Shown in pieces: positions 1-10,739 of a stretch of DNA of 64,000 nucleotides. Origin of the DNA: Membranipora membranacea (Eukaryota > Bryozoa > Gymnolaemata > Cheilostomatida > Membraniporidae); contig OU612074.1 in assembly GCA_914767715.1 (NCBI GenBank), forward strand, positions 881,501 through 945,500, read 5' to 3'. The notes beneath the pieces are model-generated. The model had not been told where the DNA came from, searched no databases, and worked only from the letters and a program-made list of their open reading frames with translations. Position 1 is the first letter of the stretch; each line of letters opens with the position of its first letter. The translations under genes and the position numbers were made by a program.

Positions 1-960
1 TGCCCATATTATAGGCTCATTGACTTTCATCTTGAAATGTCTGATAAGTTAGAAATTATTCTTCTCTTTATAGCCCCTTTAAACCAATTATATCAGTGGT
101 TGCTCAAACTCGTAAAAGTTCATAGTTATCTACGGCTTTTATTTTGGTGTGGCAGCCTGTTCGTTCTGAAACGTTCTGCGCTAGGTATCGAGGTTTCATG
201 TGTAGGCTCTCATCTGGTCACTTGCAAAGAATCGCTGCCAGCCCGTGATCTTTTGGCTTGGAACGATGATGGTATGGTGCTTTTTTGATATGGAGATAAA
301 CACAGACAGGAAGCTTGCCATGTTAAATGCAGCTCTTTTCTGATCGGGTTGGGCAAAAGGAAGGAGACCCCCGCCTTCAGCATCTTTTGTGAGACTTAAC
401 AAGGTTATATGGGATCTGAGGTGCTTTATAATTTGTGCACGTCAGGTTTTCATTTTTAATATCTTAAGATCGAAACATTTACCTCTGTTGAACCCTTTTT
501 CAGCAATATCATTGGAGAGAATGAGTAATGTTTTACAAGTGTGTGTTCTACTCACTGAATTAGATTCTTCTCTTAGAATGGAAATAGTATCATAGCGTTA
601 TACGGTTAGGACACTAAACACAGGGACCCTTCTGACTGTTCTCTGATTGGCTGTCCCTAGTAACATGAATAATTAGCCTGAGAAATTGTCTTGTTTACAA
701 AATTGTAAACAGTAATTATACCCCATACAGTGTCGATGATTAGGGCATTTCTAGATTGCTACTAGGGACTGGCTATTTTTGCAAGCCCTTTGTTTTGCAA
801 AAGAAAGCTAATGATGCTATTCCAGATATGGAATTCAATGGTTCTACTGCATTAAGGCAGATTTGCTTTTATGCTTCTTTCATTGGTTCTTTTTACAGCA
901 GTCACCCTCAAACTGGCAAAAACACTGTAGCTGGAGATTTCCATTGCCACACCAGACACT
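1..960 (+). repeat. Divergent long repeat, copy A
   Basis: This stretch is a diverged copy of the sequence at about 2030-3290, in the same orientation. Matching landmarks are the block at 37-60 with 2084-2105 (both contain TCTGATAAGTTAGA), the block at 205-265 with 2275-2300 and 2645-2690 (AGGCTCTCATCTGG, then GCCAGCC), the block at 290-330 with 2985-3030, and the TACAGCAGTCACCCTCAA-type block at 890-930 with 3235-3265. It probably begins before the window. No intact gene is seen. I infer it is the 3' part of a retroelement, because an L1/Tx1-like reverse transcriptase remnant lies just before the second copy. Confidence 0.6.
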
Positions 961-1199
961 AAAAATGGTTCAGCGCAAAGTGAGGTGGGATTTTTTCTGA
1001 ATTTGAAGAGATATGCACCTCTTTCGGTACAATAAGATTCACACAGAGGCTGCCGGGTAATGAAACAAATTAGACTCGCCACATCGATCGTATTTAATTC
1101 TCTGGAATATCCCCAGTAACATTATTTTTATTGCCGTTTTAGTGAGCAGGATTGAGTTGACCATAAATTGCGGGGTTGCGCGTTTTTGAGACCATGTAC

Positions 1200-1760
1200 C
1201 AAACTATTTTGACTCGGGTTCAGATAAATGGCTAGTTGTACAGACTAGTATCTATTACAGACAAGGGTGCCCTTTGTCCCATGTCTGTTATGTGATTACA
1301 TCGAAACGATGGTGAGAGTTATCTTGCAATGCAGGCTTCTGTCACGCCGCACTGTGCCTGGCCCTGATAGTTTGAAAATAATTGGTATATGCGGACGATC
1401 TCATGGTTGCCTGTAATGCCTCAGATGTTGACCATATTTTTGCTAGGTTCTTTAAAACCACAGGCAGTCCACTGCAAGGAAAGAAGACAAAACAATTGCT
1501 TCCATTTCAACTGCCCAAATACATACTTTTTTAGGTTTGTTGAGCGAGCACTGAAAAGAGCACATGAAAATTTTTAGATTGGACTTTTTATTCGACGTTC
1601 ACAGATTTGGAATCCAATGAACAGAGCAAGGTATTGGAGCGAGCTAGGGAACAGATTGAGGGCTAACAATTAATAAAATGACCATCCATTCCTGGGAAGA
1701 TAGTTCTTCTCAACACAGCTGATTTTTACAATGTTTTACTTCTCGGCTAGTACACTTCTG
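1200..1760 (+). pseudogene. Decayed L1/Tx1-like reverse transcriptase
   Basis: In one frame, around 1240-1290, the translation reads YYRQGCPLS, the reverse-transcriptase block before the catalytic box in L1/Tx1-type LINEs. About 100 nt later (1386 onwards), in another frame, it reads LVYADDLMVACNAS, which carries the YADD catalytic box, and then a frame consistent with the thumb region to about 1700. Several stops and frame changes lie between these blocks, so the gene is dead. The clade assignment is an inference from these short motifs. Reverse transcriptase of such elements copies the element RNA at a nicked genomic target. Confidence 0.6.
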
Positions 1761-2307
1761 ATCTTAAATTATTAAAGTTTTAGAAAGTTGGACATTTGAG
1801 ATTATGTTTCCTTGCCTCCTAAAGGAAGATTGTAAATAATTTTTTTTCTTTTTTGCCCTAAGACAAAGGGGGCTGGGATCTGGTTCATGTGCAGTCTTAT
1901 TAATCAGAGAGTGTCTTTTTCTTTTAAACAACCAGCTATGCTGTGTTTCAGATGAGTTTGAGCATTGCTGAATGTGCTTTGTAAGTTTTTTTTTTCTGTG
2001 CGATGCAGGGTTTTCTTTCCGACAAAACGGCGCCGCATATCTAAGTACGGAAGAGGTGGGGTCATTGAGTTGTATCAGAAACATTTCTGATAAGTTAGAG
2101 TTATTATTCCTTTCGTAGCCTCGGTAAGCCAGGAATGTTAATCGTTGATCGAGCTCGTAGACTTTCCTGTTATCTACAAATCGTGCTTTCAGCAGGAATT
2201 TTTTACAGGAGAAGCAGATTTTGCTGTTTGGATCTGTTCATTCTGGAGCGCTTGGCGCTAAGAATCAAGATTTCATGAGGAGGCTCTCATCTGGCTCCTT
2301 GAAAACT

Positions 2308-2646
2308 GGAAAGGTCCTAGCCAGATCGATTATGCATTTGGTGAACACTAATAAAATAATAATAATAATAATAGACACTTTATTGCTATTCAGTGCCCCT
2401 TTCGGGGACAATGCTGACATTAATTAATTAAGACCAACTCATCTAATTAGCGCACCCTTGTACAATGTAAGGGTGGGCAAGCTAGGCTATTGTCCGGAGA
2501 GCTCACCTCCTTTAGCTGGATGGGTAGTGACCGGGATTCGAACCAGCAACTCTCAGATTGAGAAGCTTGAATCCTACCCACTACAGCATCCTGCCTGCCA
2601 CTGTATGTGACCACTGCGAAGGGGGCTGGAGATAGTCGCAAACCTT
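2308..2646 (-). mobile_element. tRNA-derived SINE
   Basis: Read on the minus strand, a tRNA-like head at about 2600-2490 has a box-A-like stretch (TGTAGTGGGTAGG) and a perfect box B (GGTTCGAATCC, plus-strand 2532-2542). A body follows and then an (ATT)n tail at 2349-2372. The insertion interrupts copy B of the long repeat. TTGAAA-like sequence on both sides (about 2301 and 2648) may be the target duplication. Such elements are transcribed by RNA polymerase III and mobilised by LINE enzymes. A functional tRNA gene is unlikely, because the acceptor stem does not close and there is a 3' body with a tail. Confidence 0.7.
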
Positions 2647-2689
2647 TCTTGAAATACGAAGAATTGCAGCCAGCCTGTCCTCTGGCCTG

Positions 2690-2965
2690 GTATATATATA
2701 TATTCCATGTTTATTCTGGAGAAGAATAAGTCCTTAGGACTTGTACCCAGAAAACAGAAAAATTGATAAAAGTATGGTGTAGAATTAAAAAGACATGTAA
2801 CTGGAAATCAAGAACAATGACAGGTAAAATTACAAAGTACACGCAGGCATTAATTAGCAGTAAAACATTACACAAGTTAATACACAATAGCTAGGAAAAG
2901 AAAATTTAGAACAATGTAGCAGTAGGCTAAAATGAAATGATAAGAACTGACTCATTAATTGAGTA
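2690..2965 (-). mobile_element. LINE 3' tail insertion
   Basis: The minus strand ends in a stretch near 2700-2745 reading GGACTTATTCTTCTCC then AGAATAAACATGGA, followed by a TA-rich run. This is the look of a non-LTR retrotransposon 3' end. It interrupts copy B of the long repeat, whose sequence resumes at about 2966. No coding part is present. Confidence 0.45.
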
Positions 2966-3829
2966 TGCACTGTGATTTGTTGATAATGAGATGAATACAG
3001 ATAGGGAGCTCGCCATATTGAATGCAGTTTTTTTGCTGATTGAGTCAGGCATATTAAAGGAGAGCACCGCCTTAGGCATTTTGTTGTGACACTTATACCT
3101 GAGGTGCTGTATAATTTTCATTTTTTCAGTCGTATGATCGAGATTTTAAGCAATTGTATCGAGAAATATAAATAATGTTTTATGAGTGTGTTGGTGGTCC
3201 AGGGAGATTTTTTTTTGGTTTTTCATTTGTTTTTCTTATAGCAGTCACTCTCAATGACTGACTTGCCAAGAATGTGTTATTGTTGTCTCTTTAGTGAGCT
3301 TTGGGATCTCCTTTTCCACATCCATACACAAACTTCAATTAAATATTTTCCTCCCCTCTACAAACATTATTTCTGTGGCTCTGTAGACAGTTGAATAGGG
3401 CAAAATTGGTGATTGGGGGACTGCCCGTTGTTTTAGGCTGTGTACATTTATTTATTTATTGAGGTTTTCTAAAAGTTTATAATTAAAGCAAATTAAAAAT
3501 AATTTGTTGGCCTCATTTATTTTTTTAAACGTTTATTGACAAGCAATCTTCATCATTAAAATGATGTTCTTCCGAGTGTGCCAAGATAAAACAAAACTAA
3601 ATAAGTATGGAATAAATAGATAAAGAAGAAATATGGAAGATAAAGACTAACAATGAAAATGGTTATGTCTTAGACATGAATTACATAAATGCATATTGTC
3701 GGAATGACTTTAAATTGTTTGCAGACCTGATCTGTTGCGGAAGGCTATTGAAATTATAGAAAGATTGCAAAGAAAATTGTTTGATGGAGGTTTCAGATAA
3801 TGCGTGTCTCTCATCTGAAAATGATGTAT

Positions 3830-5059
3830 ATTGAATGAAAACTGCTCACATATATAACCTGGAGCCACCATATTAAGTATTTTATAGCCATAAATGGCAG
3901 AGAAATAACTGGCAAGCTGTGGTAAGGAGAGAAGATTTAATGATCTTGAAAGATCCTATGTTGATATCAGATGCTTCGGAATGAAATGAACAAAGGCGAT
4001 AAGCCTAAAAGCCCGCTTCTGTAGCAAAAATAATGAATTTTTTATGTGAGCAGGGGCTATATCATAGTAAATATGAATCCCACAGGTCATCGCCGCTTTC
4101 CTTCCAATGCAAAATCTGCATTGCTGAAAAAGTGCAAGATTAGCCTTTAGCTTTTTTGAAATATATTCAACATGATCAGTCCATGAAAGTGTGTCTTGTA
4201 TCATATAGCCAAGGGGTTTAGTTTTAGCTTGTCTCTCAAGTTCAGATCCAGAAAATGATAATGAAAATGTTGTGTTGGGTGATGCATTACAAAGAAGATA
4301 GTGTGATTTTTTTGTGTTGATCACCATTTTGTTTGACTTACACCATTGGTTTATCTCACTGAGATCAATATTGCAAGATCTCTCTAACGGAAAAATGTTG
4401 TGGCTCTTGGCGACAAAAGTAGTATCACCGGCGGAAGCATTGACAGTAGAGAAAAGATGTAAGTTTAAAAGATCATTGATGAATATAGTAAATAATGTTG
4501 GGGCAATGATTGAGCCTTGAGGGACACCTTTATGAATAGGTAGTAATGTGGAATTTAACTGGTTGAATGTTACATACTGTTTTCTATCATTTAAAAAAGA
4601 AGCTAGCAGTTTATGGTTTATGGGATGGTCCAGTTATACCATATCTAGACAATTTCTGAAGAAGTATAGCATGATCAACACAATCAAACGCTTTTGTAAA
4701 GTCCAGAAATATTATAGAAATGTAATAACCTTGAGATTTATAGTCTAGACAATCACTAAATATCTTATGCATAGCATCTGCGCAAGAGAAACCTTTTCTG
4801 AAACCTGACTGTAAATTGTATAGGATTTTATTTGATTCTAAATACGTCTGAAGGTGAATATTGATGTGTCTCTCAAAAATTTTGGATAAAATTGGTAAAA
4901 CTGAGATTGGTCGAAAGTTGGATGGAACATTTCTATCACCACCTTTAAAAATAGGTGTGACTCTAGCTGATTTCCATTCTTTTGGGAAAACCAAAATCTA
5001 TTTATCATGTCAGTAAGGATGTCAACAATATAGGGGAATGTTTTTCTCAGTATTTTCAC
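3830..5059 (-). pseudogene. LINE reverse transcriptase with altered catalytic box
   Basis: Minus-strand frames give FPKEWKSARVTPIFKGG, FRPISVLPILSKIFE and FLDFTKAFDCVDH (4994-4640). After a frame change near 4618 they give HKGVPQGSIIAPTLF, then the position of the catalytic box reads NASAGDTTFVA (near 4450-4420) where the family has Y/F-A-D-D, and then the thumb region with MVINTKKSHYLL. The aromatic residue and the first catalytic aspartate are lost (S and G instead), so this copy could not polymerise DNA. The C-terminal part runs on to about 3830 with further stops. Confidence 0.85.
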
Positions 5060-5676
5060 TGAAATATTATCAGAACCAGTGGATTTATTGTTTCAGATAC
5101 TAGACATGTATTTGATACAGTCTGATGGTGTCAACTGTGGAATTGGGTTCATTTTCGCTTTTGTGAGAGGGTCAATTCTGGCATGAAGAGTTGGCAATTT
5201 ACTAGTCAAAACATATGCAATAGTAGTGAAGTGAATGTTCAAAGTCTCTGCATTTAGGTCTGACACTGAATCAGAACATCTTTTCGGATTGACGTTCAAA
5301 GCATCCCATAACGGTTTTTTATTATGTGAGTCACTATTTTTGACTAGGTCCTCCATGTGGAATTTCTTTTTCTTACGGATCAAGTTTGTCACTAGATTTC
5401 TTTTGATACGATAGTTAACCCAATCCTTCCCTGATTTGAATGTATCCGGCAACTTCATCTCCCTTCTCACTTCAACAACCATCCACACTGGGAGGATTTT
5501 TGACTTAACAAATCTGGATTTTACTTTAACAAGTTGGTTGACAAGTTCTATGAAATTTCGACTGAAATTGATTATCATCATGTCCGGATCATTTTCCATC
5601 AAAATTTCTTTCCAGTCAACATCACCAAACACTCTGTGGATGTTAACATCTGTGAAATGACCATAATCATTGTACC

Positions 5677-6313
5677 CTATGTGATCTTTGTCCTCTCTCT
5701 AGGTACTCTAAATCCCTTTCCTAGAATTATTGATGTATAAATAAGGAAATGATCACTCAGCGAATATTTTAGAACTTTAGTATCATAAAGCTGTTGCGGA
5801 TTTGAAACATAGATGTGATCAATCAAAGTGCTTGACCTTCCACTGACCCTGGTGTCACGTGACACAAGCTGAGTCAGTGAGAATTGGGGAACAATATTTC
5901 TGAACCAGTTTTTCTTTACTTTTTCTTCATTTAGGATGATATTAAAGTTCATATTTTATGTAAGTTTTTATATAGCATAGAAGACCCCCACCAGCCTTCT
6001 CAGGTCTGTCATTCCGAATCATATTGTATCCAGGAATAGTGTAAAAATTGTTCTTTTCATTCTGATTTATGAAAGTCTCAGTTAAACAAAAATTGGGAAA
6101 ATCTTCAGTTTGTAAAATGCTCTTTACCTCATCAAGCTTGCCGGCCAAACCTCTAATATTTAAATGAGCAATACTGAAAAGTCTTCTAGAATTAGCCATC
6201 GGTATGTTTTTCAAAATGAGATATAATTTGTTCTGAGGGAAGTAAAAACCCGCACCGGCGTGGCAAGGCTCCCGTGGCTGACAAGTTGCAGGTATGGAGC
6301 CCATCAGAGCCAT
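5677..6313 (-). pseudogene. LINE AP-endonuclease domain, frameshifted
   Basis: Two overlapping minus-strand frames cover the domain. The first (6313-5942) contains LFSIAHLNIRGLAGK, FCLTETFI and IPGYNMIRNDRP followed by AGGGL, the usual N-terminal blocks of LINE AP-endonucleases. The second (5952-5677) contains STLIDHIYVS and LSDHFLIYTS, the C-terminal SDH block. The join near 5945 has lost the frame, and the middle block expected between them (the GDFN region) is short or damaged. In the intact family this enzyme nicks target DNA to prime reverse transcription. Confidence 0.8.
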
Positions 6314-6647
6314 GGTCGTGCTAGGTCAGTACGGTGAATAATTATGGTCTTATTATCTTACATATACATATACGTATTATCTCATTATATATAACCGACT
6401 TTGAAAATCTCACACAAAAATTCATGACGCTTTTTGGTCCTGTTAAACTTGACCAGTATAAGATTATTACTGTATTTGCGGATTTGAGTGAATCTTTTTA
6501 TCTATACTGCTATCACATTACACCTTTCAAACGGCATTAGAGAAATAATATATATGTATATATATTGTTTCACTTCACAGTTAAAAACATCACAACGCAA
6601 ATATTTGCCAATTTGAAATTAAGTAATAAAATGTTTTCTCTTTGCAG

Positions 6648-6849
6648 TTTTCTGGGGGCATTTAGTTGATGTTTGTGCGGAATTGCCCGGATGCACTGCT
6701 CTCGAATGGGATGACACGAATTCTATTGTTCATATCAGGAGATGGTTGTTCATATAACGAGTGCTGCAACGTCAATCCTAAACCTCTTCGATGTGGGGCG
6801 AAGGTGACTGTGCTTGAACCGATATCGTTTTGGGGTAGACGCTTATTCT
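6648..6849 (+). CDS. Possible PAN/apple-like exon, frame broken
   Basis: A good acceptor (TTTTCTCTTTGCAG, ending 6647) is followed by a frame reading VDVCAELPGCTALEWDD, with the cysteine spacing of PAN/apple domains. That frame stops at a TAA near 6758. A second frame, open from 6666, then gives GDGCSYNECCNV and PKPLRCGAK up to a donor TTCT|GTAAGT at 6850. A 1-nt shift between the two frames near 6720-6740 would make one cysteine-rich exon. It lies 1.5 kb before the C-type lectin exons on the same strand, and PAN plus lectin domains commonly occur together in secreted proteins. The link to that gene, and whether the shift is real or a sequence error, is unproven. Confidence 0.35.
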
Positions 6850-6887
6850 GTAAGTGTAAATCAGTACATTATGGTCTATACTCTATA

Positions 6888-7386
6888 TAGACAGTTTTCT
6901 GTGCTCTGACTTATGCCTCAATTCGGCGTTGTTCTCACTCCAGTTTGGTACTTTTAACCCACACCGCATAGGAAAAACGTGCTGAAAGAGGGTTATAATG
7001 AAGGAGAAAAATGATTTTTGATTCAGCATCTGCACCATTGAAAACCCTGTGAGACAGGGTATCCAAATCATTGGAGGCTTGAATGTTGATAAATCTTAAT
7101 TTTAATGACAAAATTCATGAAAAATTCCATGAAATTTGTCCACAAAGCTTGCAGAAATTGATATAATTGACTCTCCGAATACCAAAATTATTTCCCAAAC
7201 TATGTCCCTATCAGTTTTCAATGGTCCAGATTCTGAATCAAAAATATTTTTTATCCTAACATAGGCGGTTTTCAAGATAACCCTCTTTTCAGCAGGTTTT
7301 TCCTATGCAGCGTGTGTCAAAAGTACCAAACTGGAGATAGGACAACTCCGAATTGAGGCTTAAATCAGAGCTCAGAAAACTGTCTA
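6888..7386. mobile_element. MITE with ~115-bp terminal inverted repeats
   Basis: The left end (6888-7000, starting TAGACAGTTTTCTG) is repeated in reverse complement at the right end (7265-7386, ending CAGAAAACTGTCTA). Both arms contain GTTTGGTACTTTTAACCC-type sequence and AACCCTCTTT. It is about 500 bp long and non-coding. TA flanks the left end, consistent with a Tc1/mariner-type MITE. A half copy of the same family lies at 10474-10735. Confidence 0.8.
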
Positions 7387-7492
7387 TTACTCTTTAAAGC
7401 ATCCATGAAATTTAGGTTGAAATCTGTAAAGTTGTTTCTAGTTGCTAGTCAGCTTCATAACAAGGCCAAATCTGATACTATTGGACCACCAG

Positions 7493-7882
7493 AAGTTAAA
7501 GTGCAACCAAGGTTTCAAACAACTTCTCATTGATGGCCATTAATTAATAGCAGATTGCACCTTCTGCATGGGGAAAAAGACAAAACATAATTCGGATGAT
7601 TATTCAGCCAGAATTCTTGTGAAACATTTCTTCCATCAGGCACTCAAACCAAGCTAAAAGAGAATACCACATAGCAGTTTCCTGTTCCTGTTATTATTTA
7701 GCCTGTGCTCTATAATTATTATAGCCAAGTCTTGGAACCTCCCCTAAAGTGAAGTGTTACCCAGCTTAGAGTCAGCAACTACATTGAGTTTTGCATCGCG
7801 TAATGCACAAAGCTGATGCTGCCCAGCAAATTATTTGCTACCCATTAATGCATTGCTGCGAAACCTTGGTTGCCCTTTAAGT
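7493..7882. mobile_element. Second MITE-like element, ~24-bp TIRs
   Basis: AAGTTAAAGTGCAACCAAGG at 7493 matches the reverse complement of CCTTGGTTGCCCTTTAAGT ending at 7882, with about 22 of 24 bases paired. The interior of about 340 bp has no reading frame. Its ends are unlike the 6888-7386 element, so it is a different family. Confidence 0.65.
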
Positions 7883-8401
7883 AATGAGGCATTAAAGATG
7901 ACCATTTCAATATTTGCTCACTAGAATGGAGAGATCTGTGTGAGGTCACAACATGATTTTTAAAATTCAGCATTTCTTGTTTATAGATATATTAATTCGA
8001 AACCAAGTTTTTCCCGCCACTTCAATTTTTTTTGCTTGAATAGTCTTTTTGATGGTATGCACAGCGTTTGATTCCAACCGGGTTCATCTAAACCTGTTGA
8101 AAATACGAGTGTACAAATTATTAAATGGCAGACTTATAAAATGATCATGTTAATGACATCATATCGCCCTAAGTAAGGCACGCCAGCGAGCGTCAGCAAG
8201 GCCTTTCTTTGATAAATCGTAACCTCAGCCCTGTTCTTGGGCTCATTCGAAGATTATTACTTGGAGAACAACCTCTGATTATTTAAAGCTTTATTTCTTT
8301 GATGCTTCAAGGCTAGCGATCGCAGATACCTGATATTTTATATACCATCACATATTTAATAATTTCACAAATATGATATCTATATATCAATATTTTGATA
8401 G

Positions 8402-9099
8402 GTGATTCCTGCCCAGATGACTTTGTCAAGATGGGGATTGGTGCACACAAATCCTGTCTTGTTCTCGCTGACACTAAACAGAATTATGATGAAGCCAAAA
8501 CATACTGCGCTGCACAATACGGGGGCAAATTGGTGACTGGAGAAGATGCGTGGAGAAGAAGAAACATCAATCAATTTGCGGACAACACAAGTAAGTCCCA
8601 GAAGAATCCTACTAAACTTTACAGCTTATCATCTCATTCAGATGACAACTACACTGGCTTTCCAATAATTTTTAGTTACTATGATGTAAACATCCCCAAG
8701 ACTACGTCTTGGCTTTCACAAGTTCACTGGGCATGTTGTTCTGAAAATTGTTCAGCTTTATTATTTGGTGTAATAAAAGCTCACTGCTCATCTTTTACAG
8801 TTGATGCAGATGAGGGTTGGCTTTACATTGGAGCTCAAGAGGACCAATCCACAGGAATATTTTCTTGGGATGGATACAGCACTGATGACTTCTGGAACAG
8901 AAACGATGACACGCTATTCCCAGAGTTTGCTTCCACGTGGAGAGATCGCGAACCGGACAATAGTAACAGCAATGAGAAATATGTATGCCCGCAGAAAAAC
9001 TTTGAAGGATGGAGTGATTGCAAATGTATTAATGGAAAGAGAGCTTTCATCTATGAGATAAGATGTCCTGATGGTATGCCTCCCCTTGGGGGTTACTAA
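8402..9099 (+). CDS. C-type lectin domain protein (two exons)
   Basis: Exon 1 runs from 8402 (acceptor GATAG at 8397-8401) to 8590, and exon 2 from 8801 to the TAA at 9097-9099. The joined frame gives a C-type lectin-like domain of about 140 residues: an N-terminal SCPDDFVKMG with an early cysteine pair, the AKTYCAAQYGGKLV helix, the GWLYIGAQ core strand, an EPDNSNSNEK stretch where Ca2+-binding lectins have EPN or QPD, and the end GWSDCKC...FIYEIRC. Such proteins bind sugars or other ligands outside the cell. More exons must lie upstream, since exon 1 begins inside the protein and no signal peptide is seen. An AATAAA follows 105 nt after the stop, supporting a terminal exon; a donor-like ATG|GTATGC at 9074 is an alternative end. 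Confidence 0.8.
8591..8800 (+). other. 210-nt lectin intron, open in frame
   Basis: The intron is bounded by a strong donor (GTAAGT, 8591) and acceptor (CATCTTTTACAG, ending 8800). Its length is exactly 70 codons and it contains no in-frame stop, so a retained transcript would encode the lectin with a 70-residue insert. The spliced product fits the lectin fold: the A left by exon 1 plus TT gives Ile before DADEGWLY. The insert contains no recognised motif. Confidence 0.7.
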
Positions 9100-9203
9100 T
9101 GTTTGATATATGTTCTGTTCGTTCACACACACATACATATGATATGCTTATTATCATTTTGAACAGCAAATAATATCATTCCCATCCCTGAAAAATATAA
9201 TAT

Positions 9204-9209
9204 AATAAA
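9204..9209 (+). terminator. Polyadenylation signal of the lectin gene
   Basis: AATAAA lies about 105 nt after the lectin stop codon on the coding strand, a normal distance for cleavage and polyadenylation. The surrounding sequence is AT-rich, so chance occurrence is possible. Confidence 0.45.
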
Positions 9210-9319
9210 TAGAAACATTGAATTATAAATTTAAACCTGTTAATTAGGAATACAACAAAGTTGTATTACTATTGTTTTTGTAAGTTCGTTTTATTATTAT
9301 TATTGCAACACTTTTTGGG

Positions 9320-9680
9320 CTTCTATAAGTCAAGAACCACCAGGCAGAAATCGATGCAACTTCGTCAGAACATAGTTGCATATGTCTAGATGAAAAATTA
9401 CTAAATGAGTTTTTAAATTGTTATGTAACACTCGCTATTTAGACTAATTAGTGACGGAGGTTTTGCCTTTTTTATCAATTATACCTTGATTATACCAAAA
9501 TTAAGTCTTCTATAAGTCAAGAACTACTTGGCAGATTCTAATGATACTTGGTCACAACATAGTCCTATAGGTCACGATGAAAAAATGCCTCGACAATTTT
9601 TGAGTTGTTATGCAATTTATTTGCTAATTACACTAATTAGTGGAGGATGTTTTTCATTTTTCTTTTGGTGATATCTTGAG
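9320..9680 (+). repeat. Tandem repeat, two ~187-bp units
   Basis: CTTCTATAAGTCAAGAAC starts at 9320 and again at 9507. Both units continue through an ACTAATTAGTG-containing block, with many substitutions between them. Confidence 0.75.
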
Positions 9681-9687
9681 AACAAAT

Positions 9688-10070
9688 CATGCGATTGAGT
9701 TGAAACTTGGGATAAGGGGGTTTTGACTTATACCGAATCTTATGACATCATCAATTTTTATGTCACATGACCCGATATACAAAATGGCCGCCATAAACAG
9801 TGAATTGCTGCCGATTAACAGTTTTTATCATGCGATTTAGTTAAAACTTGGGATATGGATGTTTTGACATACACCGAATCTTATGACATCATCATTTTTG
9901 ATGTCATGTGACCCGAATCCAATATGGCCACCATGAACAGGAAGTGGTTGCCGATTAACAGTTCTTATAAAGCAATTGAGTTAAAACTTGGGATATGGGG
10001 GTTTTGGCATATACCGAATCCTTTGAGACCAACAATTATGCTGTCACGTGACCTCGATATTCGATATGAT
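9688..10070 (+). repeat. Tandem repeat, three ~140-bp units
   Basis: Units begin at about 9688, 9829 and 9969. Each contains AAACTTGGGATA, a TACCGAATC block and a TGTCACATGACC-type block; the first two also carry ATGGCCRCC. The third is cut short near 10070. No coding potential. Confidence 0.8.
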
Positions 10071-10473
10071 TGGTTGTATTCCTTCATATTTGCTTGCAAA
10101 TATTATTTTGTTGATTAAAAAAATTACCGTTTCTAGTTTATATTGATATTTATATTAAATAGGCTATGTTGATGATGTTGGTATTAGATCCCATGTGGTG
10201 GTGTTAGTATGATGTCTCATACTTAGGTGTTAAATTTACCTCAGCATAGCAGAACAGGGCTACAGTGACATGATATGAGGGTAACACTGCTTTAGATTTA
10301 CTTGCGTCAGTAGGTCGAGGGATTTAATATGATAATATAGGTCATATGTGATAAAAGTCTCATGTTATATATGGAGGCATGTCAATAACCATGAATAATA
10401 ACAGAAAATAAACCCATACAAATACACATCTCTACTAATACTAATCTGCAGTCAGATGAGGCTATTTAGATTA
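10071..10473. other. AT-rich sequence without recognised feature
   Basis: No reading frame, splice-site pair or repeat could be recognised here. Confidence 0.5.
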
Positions 10474-10735
10474 TAGACAGTTTTCTGAGATCTGATTAAG
10501 GCCTCAATTCGGATTTGTCCTCTCTCCAGTTTGGTACTTTTAACCCACGACGCATAGGAAAAACGTGCTGAAAAGAGGGTTATCTTGAAAACTGCTTATG
10601 ATAGGATAAAAATTATTTTTGATTCAGAATCTGCAACATCGAAAACTCATATGTACATAATTTGGAAAATAATTTTAGTAATTGGATAGTCAATAATAGC
10701 ATTTTCTGCCTGTTTTGCAGACAATTTGGCAGAAT
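10474..10735. mobile_element. Half MITE truncated at the rDNA junction
   Basis: It starts TAGACAGTTTTCTGAGATCT and follows the reverse complement of 7386-7160 closely (GATTCAGAATCTG, AATAATTTT.GTA), including sequence inside the inverted-repeat arm. The second arm is missing. The sequence changes abruptly to GC-rich ribosomal spacer at about 10735-10745. Confidence 0.75.
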
Positions 10736-10739
10736 TTTT

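Larger units (their letters stand above)
2030..3290 (+). repeat. Divergent long repeat, copy B, with two insertions
   Basis: This is the second copy of the repeat at 1-960. It is interrupted twice: at about 2308-2645 by a tRNA-derived SINE and at about 2690-2965 by a LINE 3' tail. Across each interruption the copy A sequence continues uninterrupted, which dates the insertions after the duplication. Neither copy contains an intact reading frame. Confidence 0.6.
3519..6320 (-). mobile_element. Inactive LINE of the CR1/L2 group
   Basis: This is a nearly full-length non-LTR retrotransposon ORF2 on the minus strand: an AP-endonuclease domain (6313-5680), a linker (5632-5093), a reverse transcriptase (5059-4330), a thumb and C-terminal region (to about 3710), and a 3' tail ending near 3520 in AATAAACG followed by A-rich sequence. 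The order and spacing are those of the CR1/L2/Jockey superfamily. The frame is broken at several points, and the catalytic box of the reverse transcriptase is changed (see the RT entry). The 5' part before the endonuclease is missing or unrecognisable. Confidence 0.85.

Noticed and set aside
2490-2600. Functional tRNA gene on the minus strand
   Set aside because: Box A and B are present but the acceptor stem does not pair and a SINE body with an ATT tail follows.
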